NCBI RefSeq assembly: GCF_900454865.1
Contig: NZ_UGTV01000015.1
Span: 1,614,001 to 1,678,000, forward strand
Length of the DNA stretch: 64,000 bases
Direction of reading: 5' to 3'
DNA from: Pasteurella canis
GTDB taxonomy: Bacteria > Pseudomonadota > Gammaproteobacteria > Enterobacterales > Pasteurellaceae
In this document: in pieces, positions 16,915 to 27,176 of the stretch
How positions within the stretch are numbered: the stretch's first letter is position 1
Layout of the letters: every line of letters starts with the position of its first letter
Program-made: the position numbers and the translations under genes
The notes under the pieces: generated by a model
What the model saw: the letters and a program-made list of their open reading frames with translations, nothing else
Databases searched by the model: none
What the model was told of the DNA's origin: nothing

Positions 16915-18246
16915 ATGTCTGAAATGACCCCTAGAGAAATTGTTTCTGAATTAGACCAACACATTATTGGTCAAGCAGATGCTAAAAGAGCAGTTGCAAT
17001 TGCATTAAGAAACCGTTGGCGCAGGATGCAATTACAAGAACCGCTTCGCCACGAAGTGACTCCGAAAAATATTCTAATGATTGGACCAACAGGTGTAGGT
17101 AAAACAGAAATTGCTCGCCGCTTAGCGAAACTAGCCAATGCCCCGTTTATTAAAGTGGAGGCCACAAAATTCACTGAGGTAGGTTATGTTGGTAAAGAAG
17201 TCGATTCAATTGTCCGAGACTTAACTGATAGTGCAATGAAATTAGTTAGACAAACTGAAATTGAAAAAAACCGTTTCCGTGCTGAAGAAGCTGCAGAAGA
17301 TCGTATTTTAGATACACTACTCCCGCCTGCTAAAAATCAATGGGGACAAGTTGAAGAAAGTGATAACAACAGTACAACACGACAAATCTTTCGTAAAAAA
17401 TTGCGTGAAGGGCAATTAGACGATAAAGAAATTGATATTGATGTTGCCGCACCGTCAATGGGCGTTGAGATTATGGCGCCACCTGGTATGGAAGAGATGA
17501 CAAATCAATTGCAATCTATGTTCCAAAATCTATCAAGTGGACAAACCAAAAAACGCAAAATGAAAATTAAAGATGCGTTAAAAACCTTGATCGACGACGA
17601 AGCCGCAAAATTAATTAATCCAGAAGAGTTAAAACAAAAAGCCATTGATGCCGTTGAACAAAACGGTATCGTATTCATTGATGAAATTGATAAAATCTGT
17701 AAAAAAGGCGAATACAGTGGCGCAGACGTTTCTCGAGAAGGTGTGCAGCGTGATTTACTGCCTTTAGTTGAAGGTACTACAGTAAGTACTAAACATGGCA
17801 TGGTAAAAACAGATCATATCCTATTTATCGCGTCAGGCGCATTCCAAGTGGCACGCCCATCTGATTTAATTCCAGAACTCCAAGGACGGTTACCTATTCG
17901 TGTTGAGTTATCTGCATTAAGTGCGGTCGATTTTGAGAGAATTTTAACTGAGCCAAATGCTTCTTTAACAGAGCAGTACAAAGCACTTATGGCAACGGAA
18001 GGCGTTAATATTGAATTTACGCCAGATGCAATCAAAAAAATTGCTGAAGCGGCTTTCCGTGTAAATGAAAAAACTGAAAATATTGGTGCTCGCCGTTTAC
18101 ATACTGTGATGGAACGTTTGATGGATAAAATCTCATTTAGTGCAAGTGAGATGAGTGGTCAGTTAATCAATATTGATGCGTCTTATGTAGAAGATGCATT
18201 AGGTAATGTAGTTGAAAATGAAGATTTAAGCCGTTTTATTCTATAA
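16915..18246 (+). CDS. hslU: ATP-dependent protease ATPase subunit HslU
   Basis: A 443-residue AAA+ unfoldase that feeds substrates to HslV. The N-terminal [23 protein letters not shown] is typical. Walker A GPTGVGKT is at residues 57-64 and Walker [10 protein letters not shown] near residue 255. The insertion (I) domain lies between about residues 110 and 230. The C-terminal sensor II region has [12 protein letters not shown], and the very C-terminus EDLSRFIL is the tail that docks into HslV. An AGAGAG precedes the ATG. An uptake sequence (17919) is contained within the coding sequence. Confidence 0.97.
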   Translation: MSEMTPREIVSELDQHIIGQADAKRAVAIALRNRWRRMQLQEPLRHEVTPKNILMIGPTGVGKTEIARRLAKLANAPFIKVEATKFTEVGYVGKEVDSIVRDLTDSAMKLVRQTEIEKNRFRAEEAAEDRILDTLLPPAKNQWGQVEESDNNSTTRQIFRKKLREGQLDDKEIDIDVAAPSMGVEIMAPPGMEEMTNQLQSMFQNLSSGQTKKRKMKIKDALKTLIDDEAAKLINPEELKQKAIDAVEQNGIVFIDEIDKICKKGEYSGADVSREGVQRDLLPLVEGTTVSTKHGMVKTDHILFIASGAFQVARPSDLIPELQGRLPIRVELSALSAVDFERILTEPNASLTEQYKALMATEGVNIEFTPDAIKKIAEAAFRVNEKTENIGARRLHTVMERLMDKISFSASEMSGQLINIDASYVEDALGNVVENEDLSRFIL

Positions 18247-18256
18247 CAATGAACTA

Positions 18257-18302
18257 AAAAGCACCGTACTTTATATAAATTCAGCAAAAGTCCGGTGCTT
18301 TT
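18257..18302. terminator. Bidirectional terminator between hslU and coaA
   Basis: The arms AAAAGCACCG (18257-18266) and CGGTGCTTTT (18293-18302) pair perfectly, with additional ACTTT/AAAGT pairing inside. A-rich and T-rich flanks allow termination in both directions between convergent genes. Confidence 0.85.
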
Positions 18303-18314
18303 ATTCGTTTTCCA

Positions 18315-19268
18315 CTATTTTCTGAGTTTAACCAATTCAACTGCATGATCAGCGCCTTTAGTTAAAATTAGATTGGCACGTTCTCTGGTTGGTAGAATAT
18401 TTTGCTGTAAATTCAATCCATTAATTTCATCCCAAATCTTACCTGCAGTTACAATAGCCTCCTCTTTGGACAAATTTGCATAGTGCTTAAAATAAGAATT
18501 TGGATCGCTAAATGCACTTTGACGAAATTTCAAGAAACGGCTGATATACCATTCTTTTAACAAGGTTTCATCTGCATCCACATAAATAGAAAAATCTACA
18601 AAATCAGATACAAACATTTGATTTGAGCGACCATCTCCTGTTTGTAACACATTTAATCCCTCTAGAATCAAAATATCTGGCTGATCCACAAGATTAAATT
18701 GATCAGGAATAATGTCGTAAGTTAAATGAGAATAAATTGGTGCACTCACATTCGGCTTACCTGATTTAACATCGGCTAAAAAACGAAGCAGACGAGGAGT
18801 ATCATACGAAATAGGGAAACCTTTTTTATGTAAAATCTCTTCTTTTTGCAACTTGGCTAATGGATATAAAAAGCCATCAGTCGTAATTAAATCAACTTTT
18901 CTTGTTTCTGGCCACTGTGATAACAAAGATTGAACTATCCTTGCCGATGTACTTTTCCCTACCGCTACACTACCTGCAATACTAATGACATAAGGTACTT
19001 TTGTTGGAGACACACCAAGAAAACGATTCATCACATACTGACGATGTAAGCTTTCTTCAATATAGTAATTAATTAAACGCACTAGTGGTAAATAAATAGT
19101 ACGCACCTCATCTAAAGATAACTCTTCATTGATGCCTAACAAAGGTTTTAAATCTTGCTCAGTTAGAGTTAAAGGTACTGATTTACGCAATTCCGCCCAT
19201 TGCTCACGATTGAATGATAAAAAAGGCGTTAATTGATCTGATAAAAAATTGGCGTTTTTTAATTCCAC
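18315..19268 (-). CDS. coaA: Pantothenate kinase (type I, CoaA)
   Basis: A 317-residue kinase for the first step of coenzyme A synthesis, phosphorylating pantothenate. The P-loop GSVAVGKS is at residues 99-106. [20 protein letters not shown] near the N-terminus and [17 protein letters not shown] in the middle are typical of the prokaryotic type I enzyme, which is inhibited by CoA. The start is a GTG at 19268: an in-frame stop lies five codons upstream and no ATG is available at the right place. The ribosome-binding site is weak. Length is near the 310-316 usual for the family. Confidence 0.95.
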   Translation of the reverse strand: MELKNANFLSDQLTPFLSFNREQWAELRKSVPLTLTEQDLKPLLGINEELSLDEVRTIYLPLVRLINYYIEESLHRQYVMNRFLGVSPTKVPYVISIAGSVAVGKSTSARIVQSLLSQWPETRKVDLITTDGFLYPLAKLQKEEILHKKGFPISYDTPRLLRFLADVKSGKPNVSAPIYSHLTYDIIPDQFNLVDQPDILILEGLNVLQTGDGRSNQMFVSDFVDFSIYVDADETLLKEWYISRFLKFRQSAFSDPNSYFKHYANLSKEEAIVTAGKIWDEINGLNLQQNILPTRERANLILTKGADHAVELVKLRK

Positions 19269-19407
19269 AATGTATTCAACTTAATCTATATGATGGCAAA
19301 TTGGATATGAAATATACCCTATAAAAAAGCAAAATCGCATAAGTTTTTTTAAAAACAGCAAAATTTATAATAAAAAAACTATATTTTGACTGATAATTAG
19401 GCGAACA

Positions 19408-19467
19408 ATTAAAAAAAAACATTTTTTTTCAAAAAATACTTGTCAGCGATAAAAATTTCCCTATAAT
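19408..19467 (+). promoter_or_regulatory. Strong promoter of the tRNA-tuf operon
   Basis: TTGTCA (19440-19445), a 16-bp spacer and a perfect TATAAT (19462-19467) stand 22 bp before the first tRNA. Just upstream is a run of phased A and T tracts (19408-19439) resembling an UP element. The bases after the -10 (ACGCCTC) are GC-rich as in stringently controlled stable-RNA promoters. Activity is inferred. Confidence 0.85.
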
Positions 19468-19489
19468 ACGCCTCACTTGCTTATGAGAT

Positions 19490-19565
<76 letters not shown>

Positions 19566-19593
19566 TTCTTCTCTGCAGGTGTTCATTTAACGC

Positions 19594-19678
19594 GGAGGGA
19601 TTCCCGAGCGGCCAAAGGGAGCAGACTGTAAATCTGCCGGCTCAGCCTTCGAAGGTTCGAATCCTTCTCCCTCCACCA
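19594..19678 (+). tRNA. tRNA-Tyr (anticodon GTA)
   Basis: An 85-base type II tRNA with a long variable arm (CCGGCTCAGCCTTCGAAGG region). The acceptor GGAGGGA pairs with TCCCTCC, and CCA is encoded. The anticodon loop CTGTAAA gives GTA. Confidence 0.97.
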
Positions 19679-19724
19679 TTTTTTAAATGAATCGCATTCT
19701 GATGGGTCAGATGAATTTAGGACT

Positions 19725-19799
<75 letters not shown>

Positions 19800-19802
19800 T
19801 AC

Positions 19803-19878
19803 GCTGATATAGCTCAGTTGGTAGAGCGCACCCTTGGTAAGGGTGAGGTCGGCGGTTCAAATCCGCCTATCAGCACCA
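19803..19878 (+). tRNA. tRNA-Thr (anticodon GGT)
   Basis: A 76-base cloverleaf with acceptor GCTGATA pairing with TATCAGC and encoded CCA. The anticodon stem CACCC/GGGTG encloses TTGGTAA, giving GGT. It is followed after 104 bp by tuf, the same order as thrU-tyrU-glyT-thrT-tufB of E. coli. Confidence 0.97.
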
Positions 19879-19946
19879 GTCTTAAACTTCCTTTCTGTCC
19901 TATAATTAACAACAAATTTTGAATTTTGGTTAATGTGGTATATTGA

Positions 19947-21167
<1,221 letters not shown>

Positions 21168-21193
21168 TTAGGCTTAAAGAGCAAAACAGAAAG

Positions 21194-21219
21194 AAGGCGT
21201 ATTTTATTACGCCTTTTTT
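21194..21219 (+). terminator. Rho-independent terminator of the tuf operon
   Basis: AAGGCGTA (21194-21201), loop TTTTAT, then TACGCCTT (21208-21215) running into T's. It is a strong intrinsic terminator directly after tuf. Confidence 0.92.
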
Positions 21220-21264
21220 ATGACTGAAAATTCTGATTTAGTATATTTACTTGAAACAGAATCT

Positions 21265-21297
21265 AAAAAAACGCATGTCACTTTAACATGCGTTTTT
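21265..21297. terminator. Second, bidirectional hairpin terminator
   Basis: Left arm AAAAAACGCATGT (21265-21277) and right arm ACATGCGTTTTT (21286-21297) form a long stem with A's on one side and T's on the other. It lies between tuf and the convergent esterase-like gene and can stop both. Confidence 0.85.
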
Positions 21298-21405
21298 ATT
21301 TTCACTATATGAGATTTAAGTACAGTCAGATCTCCCCAAATTCTATCATTTGACCTCCATAACAAACATGGCAATCAAAAAGCGAGGAACTTTACTTTCC
21401 TAAAC

Positions 21406-22746
21406 TTATTTTACTAACCGTTGCTCTAAGAGCCACATGATTGCTTCTGGACTATTAAAAACTGCATCCCAAGTATTATGTGGGTTATTATTGATAATGC
21501 CATTATCGCCAGCCTGCTGCACGCTAAACTCAGTGTATTTCACATTTGTTGCGTTCACTTTATTTTTTAGAATATCATAATTAATCCGAGAACCAGCAAC
21601 AGGTGAGATTTTATCTTCGACGCTGTGGAAAAACCACATTGGAACATCTTTCAATGCAGATAAACTTTCAGCTGTCGCATTACCATCTACCCATTCAACC
21701 GTATTAGCTTCCCGACCACTCATCAATAATGCACCAGCAAAAAAGTGCGGTCGTTTTTGTAATAAATACAAGCCACCTTCCGCTCCACGGGATAGACCCA
21801 CAATATAAATACGTGCTGTATCGATATAAGGATTATTCGCGATAACTTCATCGATCATCTTAAATACTAGCTGATGACGATTATTTGTTTGCCAATGAAT
21901 CCCTTTTTTATCAAATGGATCAAATACAGAGGCATATTGTGGCGCAAGAACAAATCCATCCTCATATTGTAAAGTAGTCATTGCACCTTTACTCGATAAT
22001 AAATGAGCTATATTATCTTGACCAACTTGCCCTGAACCATGCAAAAACAGTGTTAATGGATACTTTTTACCCTCTTGTAAAACAGGTTTGTATAAACGAT
22101 AAAGTAATTGATTATCTGCCTTTTCTAAAGATACCGAATGAGCAGTAAAATCATCAATATAATGCGTTTTGACTTGGGTTTTAGCTGCAGTTTGTTTAAT
22201 TTCACTAGGTTGCAATGTCTTACCATTAGTTAACTTTAACAAGCCTGCCTGTTTAATCGTATAGACTAATTTATCATCATAAAATTCGGGGACACGATTA
22301 GCCTGTACTTTTTCCACTTCTACAAGCTGTCCCGCAGTATCTTTCGACTTAAATTTAACAGGTTGATTATTCTCTACTTTTAGCGAATAAAAATCTGCAT
22401 TTTTATCTCGTTCATCAAGCTCTAATATTACAAAACGCCCAGCTTTACTTTGATATGACTTACTTGGTGTATCATTGACATAAGCTCTTAGTAAAGTTCT
22501 TGGCATAGCTTCTGCTTGCTCAAGTGCGGTATGAATTTGATAAACTTGACGTAAATCACTCCCTGCTAACAAATTCGATTCATATTCCAGTGCAACACCA
22601 GTGATTTTTGCCCCCTTCTCTGTCACATCAGCTAACAACGTTGCTTTGATCGCTTGTGGAATTTGTGGACTATCAGGTATTTGCGCGGTAGCTGAACTTA
22701 ATAAGGGAAAACTCACGCAAGATAAAATCAGCATTTTTCTTAACAT
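21406..22746 (-). CDS. Secreted alpha/beta-hydrolase (predicted esterase/peptidase, polyhydroxybutyrate-depolymerase-like)
   Basis: A 446-residue protein with an N-terminal signal peptide (MLRKMLILSCVSFPLLSSATA, quoted in part: LSCVSFPLLSSATAQ), so periplasmic or secreted. An N-terminal beta-rich domain of about 200 residues precedes a C-terminal alpha/beta hydrolase. FLHGSGQVGQDN is the oxyanion-hole region. GLSRGAEGG is the nucleophile elbow (Ser in G-L-S-R-G). MWFFHSVEDKISP has the likely acidic residue and HNTWDAVF the likely catalytic histidine. The family (COG4099-like) includes feruloyl/acetyl esterases and depolymerases; the substrate is unknown. It lies downstream of the GntP permease gene of the tetronate locus, separated by a hairpin, so a metabolic link is possible but unproven. 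Confidence 0.75.
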   Translation of the reverse strand: MLRKMLILSCVSFPLLSSATAQIPDSPQIPQAIKATLLADVTEKGAKITGVALEYESNLLAGSDLRQVYQIHTALEQAEAMPRTLLRAYVNDTPSKSYQSKAGRFVILELDERDKNADFYSLKVENNQPVKFKSKDTAGQLVEVEKVQANRVPEFYDDKLVYTIKQAGLLKLTNGKTLQPSEIKQTAAKTQVKTHYIDDFTAHSVSLEKADNQLLYRLYKPVLQEGKKYPLTLFLHGSGQVGQDNIAHLLSSKGAMTTLQYEDGFVLAPQYASVFDPFDKKGIHWQTNNRHQLVFKMIDEVIANNPYIDTARIYIVGLSRGAEGGLYLLQKRPHFFAGALLMSGREANTVEWVDGNATAESLSALKDVPMWFFHSVEDKISPVAGSRINYDILKNKVNATNVKYTEFSVQQAGDNGIINNNPHNTWDAVFNSPEAIMWLLEQRLVK

Positions 22747-22765
22747 AATAAAGCTCCATACAAAA

Positions 22766-22800
22766 GAATAGCAACAAACAAGATAGTGTTGTTGCTATTC
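22766..22800 (-). terminator. Hairpin between GntP permease and esterase-like genes
   Basis: Perfect 11-bp arms GAATAGCAACA (22766-22776) and TGTTGCTATTC (22790-22800). Leftward transcripts meet TTTTG after the stem. It probably terminates or attenuates transcription from denD and the permease gene into the esterase-like gene. Confidence 0.6.
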
Positions 22801-22814
22801 ATTCAGTAAATTAA

Positions 22815-24281
22815 TTACAGTTTCTTACTTTGTACATTGACATACGCGAGAATCGCAGCAAGCACACCAAGTGGTAATAATAAATCAGTAATCGAACCAT
22901 CATTACCCCAAATCAAGTTGGCTAAAATTACTGTGCTACCACCAATTGCCCACGCGATTGTTGTCGGTACAGACCATACTATCATTTGTTTTTTCACATC
23001 ATTGATTCCCATCATACGGTTAACAACCCAGAATAAACTATCATTGAAATAACCGAAGAATAGCGAGCCCATTGTTGCAGCTTGTGCAGCTAATAGCATA
23101 TTCACGCCTGGAATTTGAGCTAAAATAGGCGCAGAAATTGATGCAGCCGTAATCATAGCGACTGTGCCTGAGCCTTGAATAAAGCGGACTAACGTCGATA
23201 CAATGAATGGAATCAAGATCGGTGAAATAGGTAAGGCTGCAACTTGCTCTGCAAGCTCTTTACCTGCACCACTCTCACGTAAAACCGCACCTAATGCCCC
23301 ACCAGCACCAGTCACTAATAAAATAATCCCTGCAGTTTTTACGCCCTCTTCTAAATGCAATGCGGTCGTCGTTTTATCTACATTAGGTAATAAAGTATAT
23401 ACTGCCACTAATACACTAATAGCTAATGCAATCATAGGGTGACCAATGAAATTGAATACTTGATACAATGTATTTTCGGCCAACGCTGGATTTGTTTTTG
23501 CCATTAAGCCTAAAATCGCTTTAATAAAAATCAACCCGATTGGTAATAAAATTGGTAGCAATGATAAACCTAAACTCGGTAGATTTTTTTTCTCACGACT
23601 TTCGATGTAATCATCATATTTTTGTTTGAGCTCTTCTTGACTAAATACTTCTTGGTTAAATGTTGGGTATTTTTTATCTAACCATTTTGCATAAAGCACT
23701 ATACCTACAACAGGAAGTACTGCCATCGCCATACCAACTAACAACATCGCACCAATGTCAACACTAAATAAGCCTGCGACACCTAATGGACCTGGTGTTG
23801 GTGGTACGGTATGGTGAGTTACAACTAATCCCCCCGCTAATGCAACCCCTAATGTCAATAATGAACGTTTACCATTCTTAGCTAATGCTTTCGCTACTGG
23901 ATAAAGAATAACGAATGCTGAGTCAACGAAAATTGGAATACTGACCACATAGCCTGTAATAGCTAATGCCCACTCTTCCTTTTTCTTACCTAAAAATTTA
24001 ATGAAGCTATATGCCATTTTCTCAGCGGCACCAGAGACCTCAAGAATACTTCCCATCATGACACCAAGACCAATAACGATCCCGATACCCCCTAAAGTAC
24101 CACCAAAACCTTTAGTAATTGCTCCTAAAGTATTATCTACGCTCATTCCGCCGATTAAGCCAGCAATAGCAGCAGCAATCAGCATCGCAATGAAAGCATG
24201 CACTCTTGTTCTTAGCACTAAAAACACTAAGACAAATACGGCAACCAACAAGCCGATAATTGGAATAGGTAATCCAAACAT
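22815..24281 (-). CDS. GntP-family permease for a sugar acid (probably tetronate)
   Basis: A 488-residue inner-membrane proton symporter of the gluconate permease (GntP/DsdX/YgbN) family, with about 12-14 hydrophobic segments. Family motifs include VVTHHTVPPTPGPLGVAG (residue ~155 onward) and FIQGSGTVAMITAA, plus GYFNDSLFWVVNRMMG near the C-terminus. It starts at ATG with GGGAGGCG upstream, 11 bp after denD. A GntP permease also lies beside denD in the Haemophilus tetronate locus, so D-erythronate or L-threonate uptake is the likely role (inference from context). Confidence 0.88.
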   Translation of the reverse strand: MFGLPIPIIGLLVAVFVLVFLVLRTRVHAFIAMLIAAAIAGLIGGMSVDNTLGAITKGFGGTLGGIGIVIGLGVMMGSILEVSGAAEKMAYSFIKFLGKKKEEWALAITGYVVSIPIFVDSAFVILYPVAKALAKNGKRSLLTLGVALAGGLVVTHHTVPPTPGPLGVAGLFSVDIGAMLLVGMAMAVLPVVGIVLYAKWLDKKYPTFNQEVFSQEELKQKYDDYIESREKKNLPSLGLSLLPILLPIGLIFIKAILGLMAKTNPALAENTLYQVFNFIGHPMIALAISVLVAVYTLLPNVDKTTTALHLEEGVKTAGIILLVTGAGGALGAVLRESGAGKELAEQVAALPISPILIPFIVSTLVRFIQGSGTVAMITAASISAPILAQIPGVNMLLAAQAATMGSLFFGYFNDSLFWVVNRMMGINDVKKQMIVWSVPTTIAWAIGGSTVILANLIWGNDGSITDLLLPLGVLAAILAYVNVQSKKL

Positions 24282-24292
24282 AACGCCTCCCG

Positions 24293-25240
24293 TTACATAT
24301 CACATTGAATAAATTGTTGAATCACATCAGCAAAATTTTGATCGGCGCTAAAACCTAAACCAAATGCTTGTGAACAGTCAATCGCAGCAGGCCAGCTTGC
24401 GACGATATTATTTATGCCTTCATCAAATTCAAATTTTACATACTGTAAAATCTGTTCTCCTTTCACTTTCACTAAATCAGCTAGCATTTGCTCTACACTC
24501 ACACTGAAGCCAGGTAAATTGATGACATGCCAATCGCGTGCAGGTAAAGAAGGAAGTTTAAGTGCATGAATAAAATTATTAACGACAGTATTTGGGCTAG
24601 ATAGCCACAAATTCAGTTTTTCTGATACAGGACAAATTGCTTCTTCTTGATGTAATGGTTCACGAATAATACTGCTCACAAAAGAAGAGGCGGCTTTATT
24701 TGGTTTACCAGGACGAATACAGATCGTCGGTAAACGCAAAGCAATTCCATCAACAAAACCTTTACGACTATAATCATTGATTAATAGCTCACACATTGCT
24801 TTTTGTGCACCATAGGTTGATTGTGGTGTAACAGCGGTATGATCTTGAATCACTGCAGGTAAATCACCACCATATACGGCTAAAGAGCTGGTGAAAATAA
24901 AACGAATTTTAGGGTTATTATGACGACAAATTTCAAGCAAATTACGTGTTGCTAAAAAATTAATTTGATAACCTAAATCTGGATCCTGCTCAGCATGGCT
25001 ACTCACAATGGCGGCTAAATGAAACACGGCATCTGTTTTACTATCCATAATGTCTTCTAGTCCCACTGGTTGACGTAAATCCATTTCATAACAACGTACT
25101 CTTGGATCACCATTGGGTGCGATGGGCTTAATTACATCAATCAAAACAAGCTCATCAACTACCACATTAGACTGGGATAACAAGGTTTTTGCTAAACGTT
25201 GTCCAAGAAATCCTTGTCCTCCTGTAATAACAATTTTCAT
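24293..25240 (-). CDS. denD: D-erythronate dehydrogenase (extended SDR / epimerase family)
   Basis: A 315-residue NAD-dependent enzyme of the extended short-chain dehydrogenase type. The glycine motif GGQGFLG lies near the N-terminus, and SSLAVYGG plus the catalytic YGAQK (Tyr and Lys) follow. In the characterised tetronate pathway DenD oxidises D-erythronate to 2-dehydro-D-erythronate, which OtnI, OtnK and OtnC process. I set the start at the ATG at 25240 because GAGGAG ends 6 bp before it; another ATG directly upstream (25243) and a GTG at 25267 are less well spaced. A terminator at 25305-25341 separates it from the upstream genes, so denD with the permease gene may have its own promoter. 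Confidence 0.85.
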   Translation of the reverse strand: MKIVITGGQGFLGQRLAKTLLSQSNVVVDELVLIDVIKPIAPNGDPRVRCYEMDLRQPVGLEDIMDSKTDAVFHLAAIVSSHAEQDPDLGYQINFLATRNLLEICRHNNPKIRFIFTSSLAVYGGDLPAVIQDHTAVTPQSTYGAQKAMCELLINDYSRKGFVDGIALRLPTICIRPGKPNKAASSFVSSIIREPLHQEEAICPVSEKLNLWLSSPNTVVNNFIHALKLPSLPARDWHVINLPGFSVSVEQMLADLVKVKGEQILQYVKFEFDEGINNIVASWPAAIDCSQAFGLGFSADQNFADVIQQFIQCDM

Positions 25241-25260
25241 CATTTTCTCCTCAAATTCTG

Positions 25261-25269
25261 ACCGCACTT
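25261..25269 (-). repeat. DNA uptake signal sequence
   Basis: Exact core ACCGCACTT in the denD leader, about 20 bp upstream of the start. Confidence 0.85.
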
Positions 25270-25304
25270 TGACTACATTTTATGCGATTCAAGGTTTAGG
25301 ATGT

Positions 25305-25341
25305 AAAAAATGCCCTACCCATCAACAGCAGGGCATTTTTA
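25305..25341 (-). terminator. Rho-independent terminator inside the tetronate locus
   Basis: AAAAAATGCCCT (25305-25316) pairs with AGGGCATTTTT (25330-25340). Leftward transcripts from the membrane hydrolase gene would end here in a T-run. It divides the locus into ltnD-otnK-otnC-otnI-cyclase-hydrolase and denD-permease units. Confidence 0.88.
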
Positions 25342-25375
25342 CTGTTTCATTACAACGTTGCTGACTAACTAAATT

Positions 25376-27175
25376 TTATGCGAGGAATCGACCTATTACT
25401 TGACCACCCACTAAAACCCAAGTCATTAAGAGAGAGGTGAAAAATACCCCTAAATAAATGTAGCCAGTTTTCAAATAGCACCAGTGATTGATTACGGTAA
25501 ACACAATGAACTGTGGAATAACAACTGCTAACATCATCATCCAACGTCCACCAAATTGTGGAAGACCGAGTAAATCAAAGCCAGGTCCCATTTGCATAAA
25601 GCCAGGTACAAAATGGAATAGCCACAAAATAACTAATCCAGCTGTGGCAAAAATGATTGTTTTAATACTCCAAATAATGAGTGTTGAGCTAAAAGATGCC
25701 GCCAATTTTTGTTTCATTTGCACTGAAACAATCAACCCATTAAAAATGAAGAAAAATGCTAAAATTGGTAACCAATAAACAAAGAATAAACTAAAACGTT
25801 CTGCTGTTAATGGTTTCAATAAAGGCCATAGGAAGCGTAACTCGACACTCAACGCTTGATAAATTAAGCTTGTAAGTAGGTACAAACCTAAAATTAACAT
25901 GACACTGAGGAGTAAATAACGTCCAATAATTTGACGTGTTGTTAATACTGAAGAATGGCTGGTGACACCAAATTCTGCGAGTGAAATAGTAGCTTTTCTT
26001 TTCCATAAACTGAATAAAATGATGCCAACAATCCCACTCACCACTAACCATAGAATGATACCATTACCCATTTCCAGTGGCATAAAACTCAATTTAGATG
26101 CGATAGGCTCATTAGCGCCACCCCACTGAGTAAACAATGGATAAAGCAACATCGTCAACACAATATTGACCGCAGCAAACACCCACCATTGTTTATCAGA
26201 AATAGCTGTTTTTTCAGTTACTGGTTTACGAGCAACAGAGAAATATGCACTATTTAATAACCCACTTGCAAAACATAATGCCGCAATTAAGGCTGATCCT
26301 AAGGCAAATAAGCCTGCAAATTCTTTGTACCAATATGTTTGCTGCTCAGGTTCAAGCCAATCCTCCCCTTTTTCGCCATTTTGTAGTGCTTGGTTAAACC
26401 AAAGAATTGCTTCTTTATTACTATCAGCCGCAATCATCACGCCAAGATGTGTACCATCAACCATAGCTGCACGACGTGCAGAGCCATCATTAAAATCACC
26501 ATAGGTATGATCCCACTTTAATGTATCATTTTCAGGCAAACCAAAAGCACTTAAACGTTTAGGGTGAGTCACTAAATTTTTAACAGGGAACGTTCTTTCA
26601 CGATAACCACCAATTTCCTCATATAAACCTTGAGTTAATAAGTAGTTATTTAGTTCCATATCACCACCATTACTACTTAATCCATTGACTGCTTTGTGAT
26701 CAGGATTGAGCTTAGCAACACGAATTGCATTTAGTGCACCTGTTGAATGCCCAAAAATACCGAGACGAGATTTATCAACAAAAGATAAAGATTTCAAATA
26801 TTGATAACCATTATTTGCCCCACTCATATTTTTATTAGATGCAGGTAATTTTGTTGAATAGCCATGTCCAAAGTGGTCAATCGCTAATACAACAAAACCA
26901 CGTTTTGCTAATTCTAATGCACCAAAAGTACTGGTTGCTTCTTTATCACTTTGATAACCATGTAATGCTAATAACCCTGGTTTCGGCGTCTCTGCAGTTG
27001 CAGAAACAGGGCGATAAAGCTTACCTACCATAGGTTGCATCTCTTCCGTCATAAAACTTACTGAACTGACTTCAATCCGTCCAAAATCACGATCAATAGA
27101 AGACGCAAGATAAGCACTTAGAAAAGTAAATAATAAAAATACACATCCCCAAAAATAATTTTTCATTAAGTTCAT
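25376..27175 (-). CDS. Membrane protein with an N-terminal alpha/beta-hydrolase domain
   Basis: A 599-residue protein of unusual build. After one N-terminal transmembrane helix (about residues 5-25) comes an alpha/beta hydrolase of about 260 residues, with HGYQSDKEATS (oxyanion region), the nucleophile elbow IFGHSTGALN (G-H-S-T-G) and a candidate histidine in DGTHLGVM. By the positive-inside rule the catalytic part would face the periplasm. From about residue 290 to the end there are about eight hydrophobic helices. I start it at the ATG at 27175 with AAGGAG six bases upstream, one base after the cyclase gene stop, so the two are translationally coupled. It is not part of the known otn pathway; its role in hydrolysing a tetronate ester or lactone is only a hypothesis. 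Confidence 0.75.
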   Translation of the reverse strand: MNLMKNYFWGCVFLLFTFLSAYLASSIDRDFGRIEVSSVSFMTEEMQPMVGKLYRPVSATAETPKPGLLALHGYQSDKEATSTFGALELAKRGFVVLAIDHFGHGYSTKLPASNKNMSGANNGYQYLKSLSFVDKSRLGIFGHSTGALNAIRVAKLNPDHKAVNGLSSNGGDMELNNYLLTQGLYEEIGGYRERTFPVKNLVTHPKRLSAFGLPENDTLKWDHTYGDFNDGSARRAAMVDGTHLGVMIAADSNKEAILWFNQALQNGEKGEDWLEPEQQTYWYKEFAGLFALGSALIAALCFASGLLNSAYFSVARKPVTEKTAISDKQWWVFAAVNIVLTMLLYPLFTQWGGANEPIASKLSFMPLEMGNGIILWLVVSGIVGIILFSLWKRKATISLAEFGVTSHSSVLTTRQIIGRYLLLSVMLILGLYLLTSLIYQALSVELRFLWPLLKPLTAERFSLFFVYWLPILAFFFIFNGLIVSVQMKQKLAASFSSTLIIWSIKTIIFATAGLVILWLFHFVPGFMQMGPGFDLLGLPQFGGRWMMMLAVVIPQFIVFTVINHWCYLKTGYIYLGVFFTSLLMTWVLVGGQVIGRFLA

Positions 27176-27176
27176 A

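Noticed and set aside
19408..19439. A- and T-tract run as a repeat element
   Set aside because: It lies directly upstream of a strong promoter and is better read as an UP-like element than as a repeat family.
23203..23442. Opposite-strand open frame inside the GntP permease gene
   Set aside because: It has low-complexity Ala/Pro/Thr-rich composition typical of antisense of a membrane protein, no ribosome-binding site and no recognisable domain.
26166..26504. Opposite-strand 112-codon frame inside the membrane hydrolase gene
   Set aside because: It lies fully within a well-supported coding sequence, and its composition and lack of start signals indicate a shadow frame.
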